Assembly: GCA_965242495.1 (NCBI GenBank) | Contig: OZ251446.1 | Location: 1,488,001 to 1,552,000 of the forward strand | DNA: 64,000 nt | DNA from: CBDESN01 sp965242495 | GTDB lineage: Bacteria; Pseudomonadota; Alphaproteobacteria; MPNO01 | Direction of reading: 5' to 3' | Made by a program: the position numbers and the translations under genes | In this document: in pieces, positions 41,675 through 50,266 of the stretch | How the letters are laid out: the number at the start of each line of letters is the position of its first letter | How positions within the stretch are numbered: position 1 is the first letter of the stretch | The notes under the pieces: generated by a model | The model's database searches: none | The model's input: the letters and a program-made list of their open reading frames with translations, nothing else | What the model was told of the DNA's origin: nothing

Positions 41675-42061
41675 CTACCTGCCGGCCGCGGCGGCGAGCG
41701 CGCTGCCGAACCAGACCCCGGCGAGGCAGAGAAGCAGCGTCGCGGCGACGTAGGCCGCCGCGACCTCCCAACGCCCGCCGCGCGCGAGATCGAACACCAG
41801 CAGGCTGAACGCCGAAAAGGTGGTGAAGCCGCCCAGCACCCCGGTCATGAAGAGCTGCTGCGCGGCCGGGCCCAGGAACGGGCGTCCGGCCGGGCCGGCG
41901 AGGGTCGCCAACAGACCGATCAGGATCGAGCCCAGAAGGTTGACCGCGAGGATCCCCCAGGGGAAGACGCCCAGCGGATGGCGATCGATCGCGTTCGCGC
42001 ACCAGTAGCGCGCCGCGCCGCCGAGAGCGCTGCCGAGCGCCACCCACAGATACGCCTTCAC
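41675..42061 (-). CDS. crcB: fluoride exporter CrcB/Fluc
   Basis: A 128-residue protein with four transmembrane helices. GSALGGAARYWCANAI, FPWGILAVNLLGSILIG and GVLGGFTTFSAFSLLVFDL are the Fluc signature, including the pore Phe-Ser/Thr track (TTFSAFS). Works as an antiparallel dimer to release fluoride. No fluoride riboswitch is seen; only 31 bases separate it from the cupin gene upstream. Confidence 0.95.
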   Translation of the reverse strand: MKAYLWVALGSALGGAARYWCANAIDRHPLGVFPWGILAVNLLGSILIGLLATLAGPAGRPFLGPAAQQLFMTGVLGGFTTFSAFSLLVFDLARGGRWEVAAAYVAATLLLCLAGVWFGSALAAAAGR

Positions 42062-42092
42062 GGCGCGGGCGCGGCAGGCGCGGCCGCGCCGT

Positions 42093-42494
42093 CTATCGGA
42101 GCGCGGAGCCCTCGATCTCGCCCGACCGGAACACGTTGGGCTTGAGGAAGATCGCGAGCGACAGGCAGCCCCGGGGGGCGGTCGCCGTGTGGCGGCTGCC
42201 GGCCGGGCGCCAGACGTAGTTGCCCGCGGTCACCTCGCCCTCCTCGTCGACGATGCTGCCCTCCAGGACGTAGGTCTGTTCGAGGTCGGTATGCTCGTGG
42301 TCGGGCAGGGTCGCGCCCGGCTGCCAGCGGAACAGCGCCGTCAGCAGGCCGCGCTCCTCGTCCTCCATCAGCACCTTCATCTCGACGCCTTCGCACTGCG
42401 TCGGCTTCCACGGGATGGAATCGACGTCGACGAAACGCGAGGCCAGCGCCCCCAGCCGATCCTGTTCCCCGAGCAATGGTGTGATCGCCGCCAT
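42093..42494 (-). CDS. cupin domain protein (ChrR-like)
   Basis: A 133-residue single cupin. The metal motif G(X)5HXH(X)3-4E is visible as LPDHEHTDLEQTYVLEG and the second motif as AGSRHTATAP. GGAGG five bases before ATG 42494 decides this start over the ATG 12 bases upstream. Similar to the C-terminal cupin of anti-sigma factor ChrR, but without its zinc-binding N-terminal domain, so more likely an enzyme or sensor of unknown ligand. Confidence 0.85.
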   Translation of the reverse strand: MAAITPLLGEQDRLGALASRFVDVDSIPWKPTQCEGVEMKVLMEDEERGLLTALFRWQPGATLPDHEHTDLEQTYVLEGSIVDEEGEVTAGNYVWRPAGSRHTATAPRGCLSLAIFLKPNVFRSGEIEGSALR

Positions 42495-42726
42495 CGTCGC
42501 CTCCATGAGCCATGCGCCACGCGCCGCCGACTGTCCTCCATGCGGACCGCCGCGGTCAAGCCCGCGGGGGCGCCTGCCGTTTTCTCCATTGACTCGCCGG
42601 CGCGCCGCCGCGAAGGTTCCTTCCGCAATCAGCGTTCAGGTTCGCCCGCTTCGTCGGGCCGCCTGCCGAATACAACAGCCCTTGACCGGCTTGGGTTTGG
42701 CCGCCCGGGCCCGGCGAATAGGCGGG

Positions 42727-42798
42727 GTCTCCACATAGCCTTGTGCGGTGATTGCAACGGCCCGGCATCCGCCGGCGCCGCGGCGACCATGTGGAGAC
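42727..42798 (+). promoter_or_regulatory. 5' leader stem that covers the ribosome binding site of the S8 protease
   Basis: GTCTCCACAT (42727-42736) and ATGTGGAGAC (42789-42798) are perfectly complementary. The second arm contains GGAG, the Shine-Dalgarno of the gene starting at 42805, so the fold would hide it. The rest of the gap 42495-42726 shows no gene. Confidence 0.45.
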
Positions 42799-42804
42799 GC
42801 ACAG

Positions 42805-45155
42805 ATGCACGGAACCGGAAGACACTTCCCGACCCTCATGGCCGCGCTCGGCCTCACTCTCACGCTGATCGCGTGCGGCGGCGGTGGCGGCGGGTCCGGA
42901 GCCGTCGCAACCGGCCGACCTGCGCCTACGCCTACGCCTGCGCCTCCGACATCCTCCAGCCCTGCACATCACCTCGGAACGGCGCGCTTCACGACGCACC
43001 AGCCCGACGTGCTGCAGCGGATCGGCGCGCATCACGCCTACGCCAGGGGTCTGACCGGCAAGGGCGTCAGGATCGGGATCGACGACAGCATCGTCGACTA
43101 CACGCAGAGCAGGGAGTTCGGCGACAGGGTGAAGCTCCGCGACGCGGACGGCGCCAGCCTTGCCTACAGTCACCCCTTCGGCGATTCGTTGTTCAGCGAC
43201 GTCGATTCGTGCCTGCAATGGAATCCCTCTTGCCGAGCCTGGAGGGCCAATAGCCAGGGAGACGACGAAGCTCCCAACAGGTGGGTGCGCCGGATCGTGG
43301 CCGAAGCCGGGTGGCCCACCGGGGACGACTCCGTGTTCGTGGTCGACGAGTAGACGAACGAAATCCCCTTGAACGGTTGCTTCGATGGTGGGAAGCGCCG
43401 ACGCTCTACGGTTCACAAGGAGCGCACGGGACTGCGGTCGCCTCGGTCGCGGCCGGGACGAATCTCGGCGTCGCGCCGGAGGCGACGATCATCCCGATCG
43501 CGCAGAACCTTACGGACGATCAGAGGGCGAACGCTCTCGCAAGCAGCGTGTTGCGATCGGTGATCGTCTCGCTGTCGGACGCGGATCGCGCACGCTTCGA
43601 CAACCAGGCGGCTGGCAACCGCCGCGATGAATACGCCAAGTTCGACATCATCAACCGATCCTACGGAAGAGCGATTTTCGATCCGAACGTTGTCTCCCGG
43701 GAGATCGAGTCCGCACTCCGGTGGTATCGGCGGTATTTGCCGAAAACCCTGGACGCCATCTTCCAGGCCGACAGACCCGACGCCGAAAAAACCATCCTCG
43801 TCTACGCCGCCGGCAACGAAAGACAGCCCTGGTCCGGCCTGGGAGCGGACCTGCCCTACTACATCCCGGCGTTGCGCGGACACTCGCTGGCCGTCGCCGC
43901 GACGGATCCGGAAACGGACGCAATCGCCGCCTATTCCAACCGATGCGGCCCGCTTCCGTCGGATTGGAATTCCGCGAGACATGGGCCGCATTACTGCCTC
44001 GCGGCGCCGGGCGCCGTGCGGGCTCTCATGCCCAACCCGGCTACCCCCGGAAACGGCGACGTCGACGACGGGGCGACCGGCGCCAGCTTCGCGGCGCCTC
44101 TCGTTTCGGGGGCGCTCGCCCTGCTGATGGAGCATTTCCGGGGGACGCGCGGCAACACGGAGGTCGTCAAGAGGATGCTCGATACGGCGGATCGCAGCGG
44201 GCGATACGCCGACCTGGAGACCTACGGCGCCGGGCATCTGGATATCGAAGCCGCGCTTTCGCCCGTCGGCGCGCTGTCCGCCGGGCAGTCGGCGCATGCG
44301 CTCGACGGCACCGCGCTCCAGCTGCCCGCCGCGTTCGGTTCGGTCGCGCGGCGCGCCGCCGGCATCGAACTCGCCGCGTTCGACGAGCAGAATTTTCCGT
44401 TCTGGATTCCTCTGTCGGCGCTCGTCTCCACGCGGCAGACCGGCCGTTCCCCGATTCCCCGGTTCGACGGGGACGAAAGGGCGACCGCGCCGGCGACCGG
44501 CCTGGACTCGCTCAGGTTGCATTGGTTACCGGTCGGGGACGCCGGGAGCCCCCGGTTGCCGGACGGGTACGAGTGGGTGGCGGGCCTTGGCGAAACGTCG
44601 GCGAGCATCGCGCGCCGGCCAAGGACCGGCGGATGGGGGTACGGCCTCGGGTTCGACGATGGCGAATACCTCGGGGCGCGCAGTTCCGGCGCGTTCGGGT
44701 CGGAGCTTCGCTCCGGCATGGCGTGGATCTCCCGCGCCTTCGGGCGGAAACTCGGGGACGGTTGGAGGCTGGACGGCGCGGCGACCCTGGCGGTAAGCCG
44801 GCCGCGCTACGAGAAGGGCGCGATCTTCCAGGCGTCGTCCTCCGTGCTGTCCGCGTTGTCGATGCGCCTTGGCGACGAAGACACCGGGTTCACGATCGAG
44901 CAGCCGTTGCGCGCCGAAACCGGCGCCGGAACGTTCCGCGTGGAGAACGGAAGGATGGAGAACGGGCGAAGGCTCTACGACGAATACCGCGTTCCGCTCC
45001 GCCCCGAGGCGCGGGCGTTGCGAATGACGCTTCGCCATGAACGGAAGGCGATGGGCGGACGCATCGCCGTCGAGGTCGGCGGCGCGATGAACGCCGGCCA
45101 CATTCCCGGAGCGCATGAGACGAACGTCGGCTTCGCGTACCGGCTGACCTGGTGA
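42805..45155 (+). pseudogene. S8 subtilisin-like autotransporter, frameshifted
   Basis: The first segment (42805-43353) has a lipoprotein-type signal (LTLIACGGGGGGSG) and the start of a subtilase domain with the Asp motif VRIGIDDSIVDY, then ends in TAG at 43351. The rest of the same protein continues in another frame to 45155: His motif YGSQGAHGTAVASVAAG, Ser motif GATGASFAAPLVSGALALL and a C-terminal beta-barrel-like region ending in Trp. One frameshift between about 43350 and 43366 joins them. Intact, it would be an outer-membrane serine protease of roughly 780 residues. Recent inactivation or a sequencing error are both possible. Confidence 0.85.
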
Positions 45156-45448
45156 CCCCGGTGAACCGCTTCGGCGTCCTTGCGCTTGCGTGGCTAGCCG
45201 TGCTCGGCGCGGCTTGCGCGGCTCAAGAGGATCCGGTCGGGACCTCCGGCCCGCCGGGCCCGGGCGCTGCGGTCGTTCGGGAAGGCGTCGTCTATACCCC
45301 GGCGAGCGTCGGCCCGTATGGATGCGTGCTCTACCGCGTCCGGATTCCGGGCGGACAGGCGCCCGCCGCCATGACGTATCGGAACGAGGAAGGAAGGTTC
45401 GTCTACGGACGGCCCGAACGGTGCGTCAAGAAAGCGGGGGCGCCATAG
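45152..45448 (+). CDS. small predicted lipoprotein coupled to the S8 autotransporter
   Basis: A 98-residue protein whose GTG start overlaps the upstream stop (GTGA). It begins with a lipoprotein signal (VLALAWLAVLGAACAAQ, Cys after GAA). The mature part has two further cysteines (GCVLYRVRIPGG and RCVKKAG) and may form a disulfide. Coupling suggests it accompanies the protease, for example as an inhibitor or chaperone, but there is no direct evidence. Confidence 0.65.
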   Translation: MTPVNRFGVLALAWLAVLGAACAAQEDPVGTSGPPGPGAAVVREGVVYTPASVGPYGCVLYRVRIPGGQAPAAMTYRNEEGRFVYGRPERCVKKAGAP

Positions 45449-45535
45449 ATCTTGGCGGCCGCTTCCGAGTCACTGCGGGCGAACCGCAGTTTGACGGCGA
45501 AACCATCCGCGCGCTCGGGGAGTGTTCCGCCTCGG

Positions 45536-46585
45536 TCAGAGACGGACCGTGACGCAAGGCGGGCCCGCCGTCATCTCGCCGATCGTCGCGGCCTCTGCGT
45601 GGCCCCGCGCATGGAAAAGCGCGACGACGCGGTCCGCCGCATCGGGCCGGCAGGAGACCAGCAGGCCGCCCGAAGTCTGCGGGTCCGCCAGCAGGTTCTT
45701 CCGCCATCGCCCGATGCCGTCGGGCAGCGTCACGCGGTCGCCGAAGCTGGCCCAGTTGCGGCCCGCGGCCCCGGTATTGAATCCCCGCCGGGCGAGGGCG
45801 AGCGCGGCGGGGAGGACGGGCAGCCGGGGCCAGTCGAGAACCGCGGCGAGCCCCGCGCCCTCGCACATCTCCAGCAGATGGCCCAGGAGTCCGAAGCCGG
45901 TCACGTCGGTCATGGCGTTGACGCCTTCGACCTCCGCCAGCTCCGCGCCGACGGCGTTGAGCCGGGTCGCGGCGTCCACCAGCTCGCGGTAACCCTGGGG
46001 GTCGATCTCGTTGCGGGCGATCGCGGCCCCCAGGACGCCGATGCCGAGCCCCTTGCCGAGGACCAGCCTGTCTCCCTCGCGGGCGTCGCAGTTGCGCTTG
46101 ATCCTGCCGGGATGGGCAAGACCGATCACCGCAAGCCCGTAGACCGGCTCGGCGGCATCGACCGTGTGGCCGCCCGCGACCGGCACGCCCACCCCGGCGC
46201 ACAGAGCGGCCCCGCCGGCCAGGACCCGCTCGATCTGCCGCCGGGACATCCTGTCCACCGGGAAGCCGGCGACGGCGAGGGCCATGATCGGCCTGCCGCC
46301 GACGGCATAGACGTCGGAGAGCGCGTTGGCGGCCGCGATCCGGCCGTAGTCGTAGGGGTCGTCGACGATGGGCGCGAAGAAGTCGGTGGTCGCGACGATG
46401 CTTCGCTCGTCGTCGATGCGATAGACGGCCGCATCGTCGCCGGTCTCGAACCCGACCAGGAGAGCCGGGTTCGCGGCCTGCGGCGGCAGCTTCGACAGCA
46501 GCTCCCTGAGCGCCGACGGCGCCAGCTTGGAGCCTCACCCGCCGCCGTGGGCCAGTTCGGTCAACCGCGCGGTCTTCGCGTCCAT
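45536..46585 (-). CDS. selD: selenide, water dikinase, itself a selenoprotein (TGA-encoded Sec17)
   Basis: A 349-residue protein if the TGA at 46535-46537 (codon 17) is read as Sec. E. coli SelD is 347 residues with catalytic Cys17 and Lys20; here the order is HGGG, TGA, GSK, so Sec17 and Lys20 align exactly. Downstream are GDDAAVYRIDDE, ATTDFFAPIVDDPYDYGRIA, NALSDVYAVGG and AVAGFPVDRMSRRQ, the ATP/Mg sites. It makes selenophosphate from selenide and ATP for Sec-tRNA and selenouridine. A conventional call would begin at an internal Met near 46285 and lose the first 100 residues. The start at 46585 follows AAAGGAG. A SECIS-like hairpin follows the TGA. Confidence 0.92.
46500..46527 (-). promoter_or_regulatory. 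bacterial SECIS-like hairpin of selD
   Basis: On the message an upper stem GCGCC/GGCGC with loop GTC (46510-46522) sits on a lower stem AGCT/AGCT with an asymmetric internal loop. The apical loop begins 18 bases after the TGA and starts with G, as SelB requires. Confidence 0.6.
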
Positions 46586-46627
46586 GACCGGACTCCTTTC
46601 GCTGGATCGACGTTCGGAGCGCCGGGG

Positions 46628-46633
46628 TATAAT
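46628..46633 (+). promoter_or_regulatory. candidate -10 box upstream of the SDR pair
   Basis: A perfect TATAAT lies in the 119-base gap between the divergent selD and SDR genes. A matching -35 is not clear, and it could serve either strand. Confidence 0.3.
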
Positions 46634-46704
46634 GCCCGCCGCCGCCGTCCGATCCAAAGGAAACGGCGCGCGCGGCCGCGGACGGCGCGGAAGGGAGCTC
46701 GCCC

Positions 46705-47439
46705 ATGGCGCAGGAACGGGAGCGAGACGGCGTCATCGTCACCGGAGCCGGCAGCGGGATCGGCCACGCCGTCGCCCGGCGGCTGCTCGACGAGGGATAC
46801 CGGGTGTCGGGCTGGGACGTGGAGGCCGGCGGGCTCGACGGCGCGAATCATGAGCGGCTGTCGTTCCGCCGGCTCGACGTGCGCGACCGGAGCGCCATGG
46901 AACGGGCGGCGCGCGAGGCCGCCGAAGCGTCGGCGCGCGTGATCGGCCTCGTCACCTGCGCCGCGATCTACCGCACCGCGCCCTTCCTCGAACTCGACGA
47001 AGCGTCGTGGGACGAGCATTTCGCGGTCAACCTCAAGGGCAGCCTGCTCGCCTGCCAAGCCGTGCTGCCGATCATGCGACGGCAGCGGGCGGGGCGGATC
47101 GTGATGTTCGCCTCGACCGCCGCGCGGGCGGGCGCGGTGAACGGCGCGCATTACGCGGCGACCAAGGGCGGCATCCTCGGCCTCGCCCGCTCGATGGCGC
47201 TCGACTACGCGCGGGAGGGCATCCGGGTCAACGCGGTCTCGCCCGGCGTCACCGATACGCCGCAGCCGCGCGGCCACCTGAGCGACGCCGAGCTCCGGGC
47301 CATGGGCGAGCGCAACCCGCTGCAACGCATTGGCCGACCCGAGGACATGGCCGAGGCGGCGCTGTTCCTGCTGAGCGACGATTCGTCCTTCGTCACCGGA
47401 CAGGACCTCCGCGTCAACGGCGGCGGGCTGCTGTTCTGA
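46705..47439 (+). CDS. short-chain dehydrogenase/reductase (SDR) 1
   Basis: A 244-residue classical SDR. The cofactor motif TGAGSGIG is at residues 13-20, and the catalytic Tyr-x3-Lys is in YAATKGG with the Ser in FASTAAR. The C-terminal VTGQDLRVNGGGLLF is typical of the FabG-like group. An NAD(P)-dependent alcohol/keto conversion is expected; the substrate is unknown. It is followed by a second SDR after 32 bases. Confidence 0.92.
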   Translation: MAQERERDGVIVTGAGSGIGHAVARRLLDEGYRVSGWDVEAGGLDGANHERLSFRRLDVRDRSAMERAAREAAEASARVIGLVTCAAIYRTAPFLELDEASWDEHFAVNLKGSLLACQAVLPIMRRQRAGRIVMFASTAARAGAVNGAHYAATKGGILGLARSMALDYAREGIRVNAVSPGVTDTPQPRGHLSDAELRAMGERNPLQRIGRPEDMAEAALFLLSDDSSFVTGQDLRVNGGGLLF

Positions 47440-47471
47440 CGCCGACGGGCGCGGATTCCGGGAGGACGAAG

Positions 47472-48215
47472 ATGACCAACATCCTGATCACCGGCGCGGC
47501 GAGCGGAATCGGCCGCGCCGCGGCCAGACGAATGTCGGACCGGATGCACGTCGTCGCCGCCGACCTGGACCGGGAGGGGCTGGACGCCCTCGCCGCCGAG
47601 TTCGACCGCGACGGCCGCGCCCTGTCCACGGTGGAGGTCGACGTGAGCCGGGCGGGCCCGGTCGAGCGGATGGCGGCCTGGATCGAGGACCGGGTGGGTC
47701 CGGTGCACGCCGCCTTCAACTGCGCCGGCATCCATCGCCGGGGGCCGGCCGGCGACATCGCCGAGGACGACTGGGACCTGATGATGGAGACCCACGTCAA
47801 GGGCGCCTTCCTGTGTTCGCGGGCCGTGCTGCCGCGGATGTGCGAGGACCGCCGGGGCGCGATCGTCAACATGTCGTCCGACTTCGCCGTCATGGGCGTC
47901 GCCGGCAGCGCCGCCTATACCGCGGCCAAGTCGGCGATCTTCTCGCTCACCAAGTCGATGGCGCTGGAGTTCGCGCCCTACGGCATCCGCGTCAACGCGC
48001 TGGGTCCCGGCCCGATCGACACGCCGATCCTGCGGTCGGGCCGCACCGAGGCGGAATGGAACGCGGTCCGCGCCCGCTACGCCGAACGGCTGCCGGTCGG
48101 GCGGCTGGGGCGGCCGGAAGAGGTCGCGGCCGCGCTCGACTTCCTGGTGAGCGACCGGGCGAGCTACATCACCGGCCAGATTCTGCACCCCAATGGCGGC
48201 CAGCTGAGCTGGTGA
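47472..48215 (+). CDS. short-chain dehydrogenase/reductase (SDR) 2
   Basis: A 247-residue SDR with TGAASGIG at residues 7-14, NMSSDFA (catalytic Ser) and YTAAKSA (Tyr and Lys). GGAGG precedes ATG 47472. Clearly different from SDR 1, so the two probably catalyse different steps on one pathway. Confidence 0.92.
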   Translation: MTNILITGAASGIGRAAARRMSDRMHVVAADLDREGLDALAAEFDRDGRALSTVEVDVSRAGPVERMAAWIEDRVGPVHAAFNCAGIHRRGPAGDIAEDDWDLMMETHVKGAFLCSRAVLPRMCEDRRGAIVNMSSDFAVMGVAGSAAYTAAKSAIFSLTKSMALEFAPYGIRVNALGPGPIDTPILRSGRTEAEWNAVRARYAERLPVGRLGRPEEVAAALDFLVSDRASYITGQILHPNGGQLSW

Positions 48216-48309
48216 GCCGGTCGGGCCGGAAAGGGCGGACGCACGGAGCGGCCCGTCCGGCATCGGCCTCGTCGCCGCCACTGGCGATTCGTTGCAGGAT
48301 TCCGGTGGA

Positions 48310-48425
48310 AATTTCTTGGTTTCTTTATATATCAACGGGTTACGCCGAAAAAACAGGGAAAAAGCAAGGCGAAAACCGGCCAAAAGCAGGGCGATAGCAG
48401 ACGAAAAGCAGGGGGAAAACGCGAC
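48310..48425 (-). repeat. dispersed repeat, copy 2
   Basis: The counterpart of 4240-4352 in inverted orientation: on this strand it reads with AAACAGGGAAAAAGC and AAAAGCAGGGCG. The alignment covers about 105 bases with most positions identical. The gap 48216-48666 holds no gene; besides this repeat only a GC-rich, hairpin-prone stretch around 48500-48545 is seen. Confidence 0.7.
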
Positions 48426-48666
48426 GAAATACGGGCAAGTCCGGGTCCGACGGGTGGGCGATCTTCGGGCCAATTCGTTCTCTCCCGTTCGTCGGCCGAG
48501 CCGGCACGACCCGGCAGCCCTGCGGCGCCGCGCCGCGGAGCCTCCAGCGGCGTCTTTCGACACTGGAGGAATATGGGACGGCCGCCTCTCCACGTCAAGA
48601 ACAAATCGAGAATAAAATGTGAGCCGCACCGGACCGCGGGCGCTTCGGTGCGGAATCGGGCGGCGG

Positions 48667-49143
48667 CTAATGCATCTTCTCGCGGAACGTCCGGTGACAA
48701 CCGCCGCAGCCGACCCGGGCGAAGCTCCGCATCGCCGCGGCGACGGCCTCCTTGTCGCCGGTTCCGGCGGCCAGCGCGAGTTCGAAGGACAACTTGCCGA
48801 ACGTGTCGGAGGCGGCCAGGAAGCCGCGCCAGTCCCGCCAGATTTCGGGCTTCGCGCCGGTCTTGCCGGGGGCGTCGTCCAGGCTGGTTCCGGCGGGGAA
48901 CAAGGCCGGCATCCGGGCTGCGCCGGCGGCCATCTCGCGGGCGCGCGCCGCCACGTCGGCGGCGCTGCCCTCGCCGGCCCGAAGATAGGCGGCGATGGCC
49001 TTCATGTGCGCGCCGTTCCGCACCATCATGTCGTGGCGCTCCTTCATCGCCGCCGCCTGCGCGGCGGCCGGCTGCGGCTCCGCCCAACAAAGGATCGCGG
49101 CGGCGAGCGCGGCGAAACCTCCCTTCCCGATCCATCCGGACAT
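48667..49143 (-). CDS. cytochrome c' family protein
   Basis: A 158-residue exported protein. A signal peptide (residues 1-29, ending EPQPAAAQ) leads to a four-helix domain with the single haem motif CGGCH near the C-terminus (RVGCGGCHRTFREKMH), the place typical of cytochrome c'. These proteins bind NO or CO, or carry electrons in the periplasm. GGGAGG precedes the ATG at 49143. Confidence 0.9.
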   Translation of the reverse strand: MSGWIGKGGFAALAAAILCWAEPQPAAAQAAAMKERHDMMVRNGAHMKAIAAYLRAGEGSAADVAARAREMAAGAARMPALFPAGTSLDDAPGKTGAKPEIWRDWRGFLAASDTFGKLSFELALAAGTGDKEAVAAAMRSFARVGCGGCHRTFREKMH

Positions 49144-49196
49144 GGACGCCTCCCCGCTCGCGTTCGATCCCGCCGATGGTAGCCGGTCCGCCCCGC

Positions 49197-50120
49197 CTAC
49201 AGCAACCGCCCCGGCCATTCGCCGTCCCGCGTCATCTTCTCGATCACGTCGAGCATCAGGGCGGAGACGGCCTTGGTCGCGCGCGACTGCACGCCGCGCA
49301 CCACCGAGCTGATCGAGAGCTGCCACGAGATCGGCGGGTCGACGAAGGGGACGGGAATCATCTGCCCGGACGCGACCTCCTTCGACACGGCGAAGACCGG
49401 CAGGATCGTGCAATAGCCCTCCAGCACCAGTTCGATCATGCTGGGCAGCGAGTCGAGGTCGATCTTGACCCGGAGCTGATTCCCCGACCTGGCGGCGATC
49501 TCGTCCAGCATCAGCCGGATGGTGTGCGGGCGCGCCGGCAGCACCAACGGATACTGCATCGCGTCGATCAGGCGGATCTGCTTAATGCGCGCGAAGGCGC
49601 GCGACGGCGGGCAGATCAGATACAGGTCCTCGGCCATGAAGGGGTGGATGTGGATGCCTTCATGCGGCTTCGCGTTGTAGAGGAGGGCCATGTCGAGCCG
49701 GCCGACCTGGAGCCACTCGGTCAGATGCCCGCTCATCGCCTCGACGACGTGGAGAGCCACGCTCGGATAGCGCTCCCCGACGGCGTTGACCAGCGGAACC
49801 GTGAGGCCGCGCGCCGCCGAGGTAGGAAGGCCGAGCCGGACCTCGCCCGACGGGTTGGCGGCATAGTAGCGGACCAGCTCCTGCGTTTGCTCCAGCTGAT
49901 GCAGCAGCGACCGGGCGTGCTCCAGCAGCAGCCGGCCGACCTCGTTGGGGGTCACGCCGCGCGAATGGCGGATCACCAGCTCGACGCCCAGCCGGTCCTC
50001 GAGATTGCGCAGCTGCTGGCTCAAGGCCGGCTGGGCGACGTTGAGCTGATCGGCGGCGCGGGACAGGCTGCCCGACTCGACGATGCGGACGAAGTATTTG
50101 AGCTGCTTGAAGTCGACCAT
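49197..50120 (-). CDS. LysR family transcriptional regulator
   Basis: A 307-residue regulator with an N-terminal winged helix (FKQLKYFVRIVESGSLSRAA, VAQPALSQQLRNLEDRLG) and a periplasmic-binding-type effector domain. It resembles the Nac/CynR-like group. It is divergent from the Liv-type operon at 50267 and very probably controls it; two dyads in the shared gap are candidate sites. Confidence 0.92.
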   Translation of the reverse strand: MVDFKQLKYFVRIVESGSLSRAADQLNVAQPALSQQLRNLEDRLGVELVIRHSRGVTPNEVGRLLLEHARSLLHQLEQTQELVRYYAANPSGEVRLGLPTSAARGLTVPLVNAVGERYPSVALHVVEAMSGHLTEWLQVGRLDMALLYNAKPHEGIHIHPFMAEDLYLICPPSRAFARIKQIRLIDAMQYPLVLPARPHTIRLMLDEIAARSGNQLRVKIDLDSLPSMIELVLEGYCTILPVFAVSKEVASGQMIPVPFVDPPISWQLSISSVVRGVQSRATKAVSALMLDVIEKMTRDGEWPGRLL

Positions 50121-50137
50121 CGCGCCCGTCGGCTCCC

Positions 50138-50184
50138 ATATCGAAAATTTATAGAAGATATATCCATTATCTAATTGTTGGATA
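50138..50184. promoter_or_regulatory. candidate LysR operator region
   Basis: The AT-rich gap between the divergent genes holds two dyads: ATATC and GATAT (50138-50142 and 50157-50161), and TATCCA and TGGATA (50161-50166 and 50179-50184), which contains a T-N11-A core. One would sit over the lysR promoter, the other towards the ABC operon. Confidence 0.45.
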
Positions 50185-50266
50185 GTCGACTTCTTCCTAC
50201 CGTTCCCGTCCTGGTCCGTCCTGGGCGTCTTTCATTCGGACGGGAACGCAGCAAAGGGGAGGCATC

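Noticed and set aside
42062..42092. Fluoride riboswitch upstream of crcB
   Set aside because: Only 31 bases separate crcB from the cupin gene, too short for the fluoride aptamer, and no such fold is seen.
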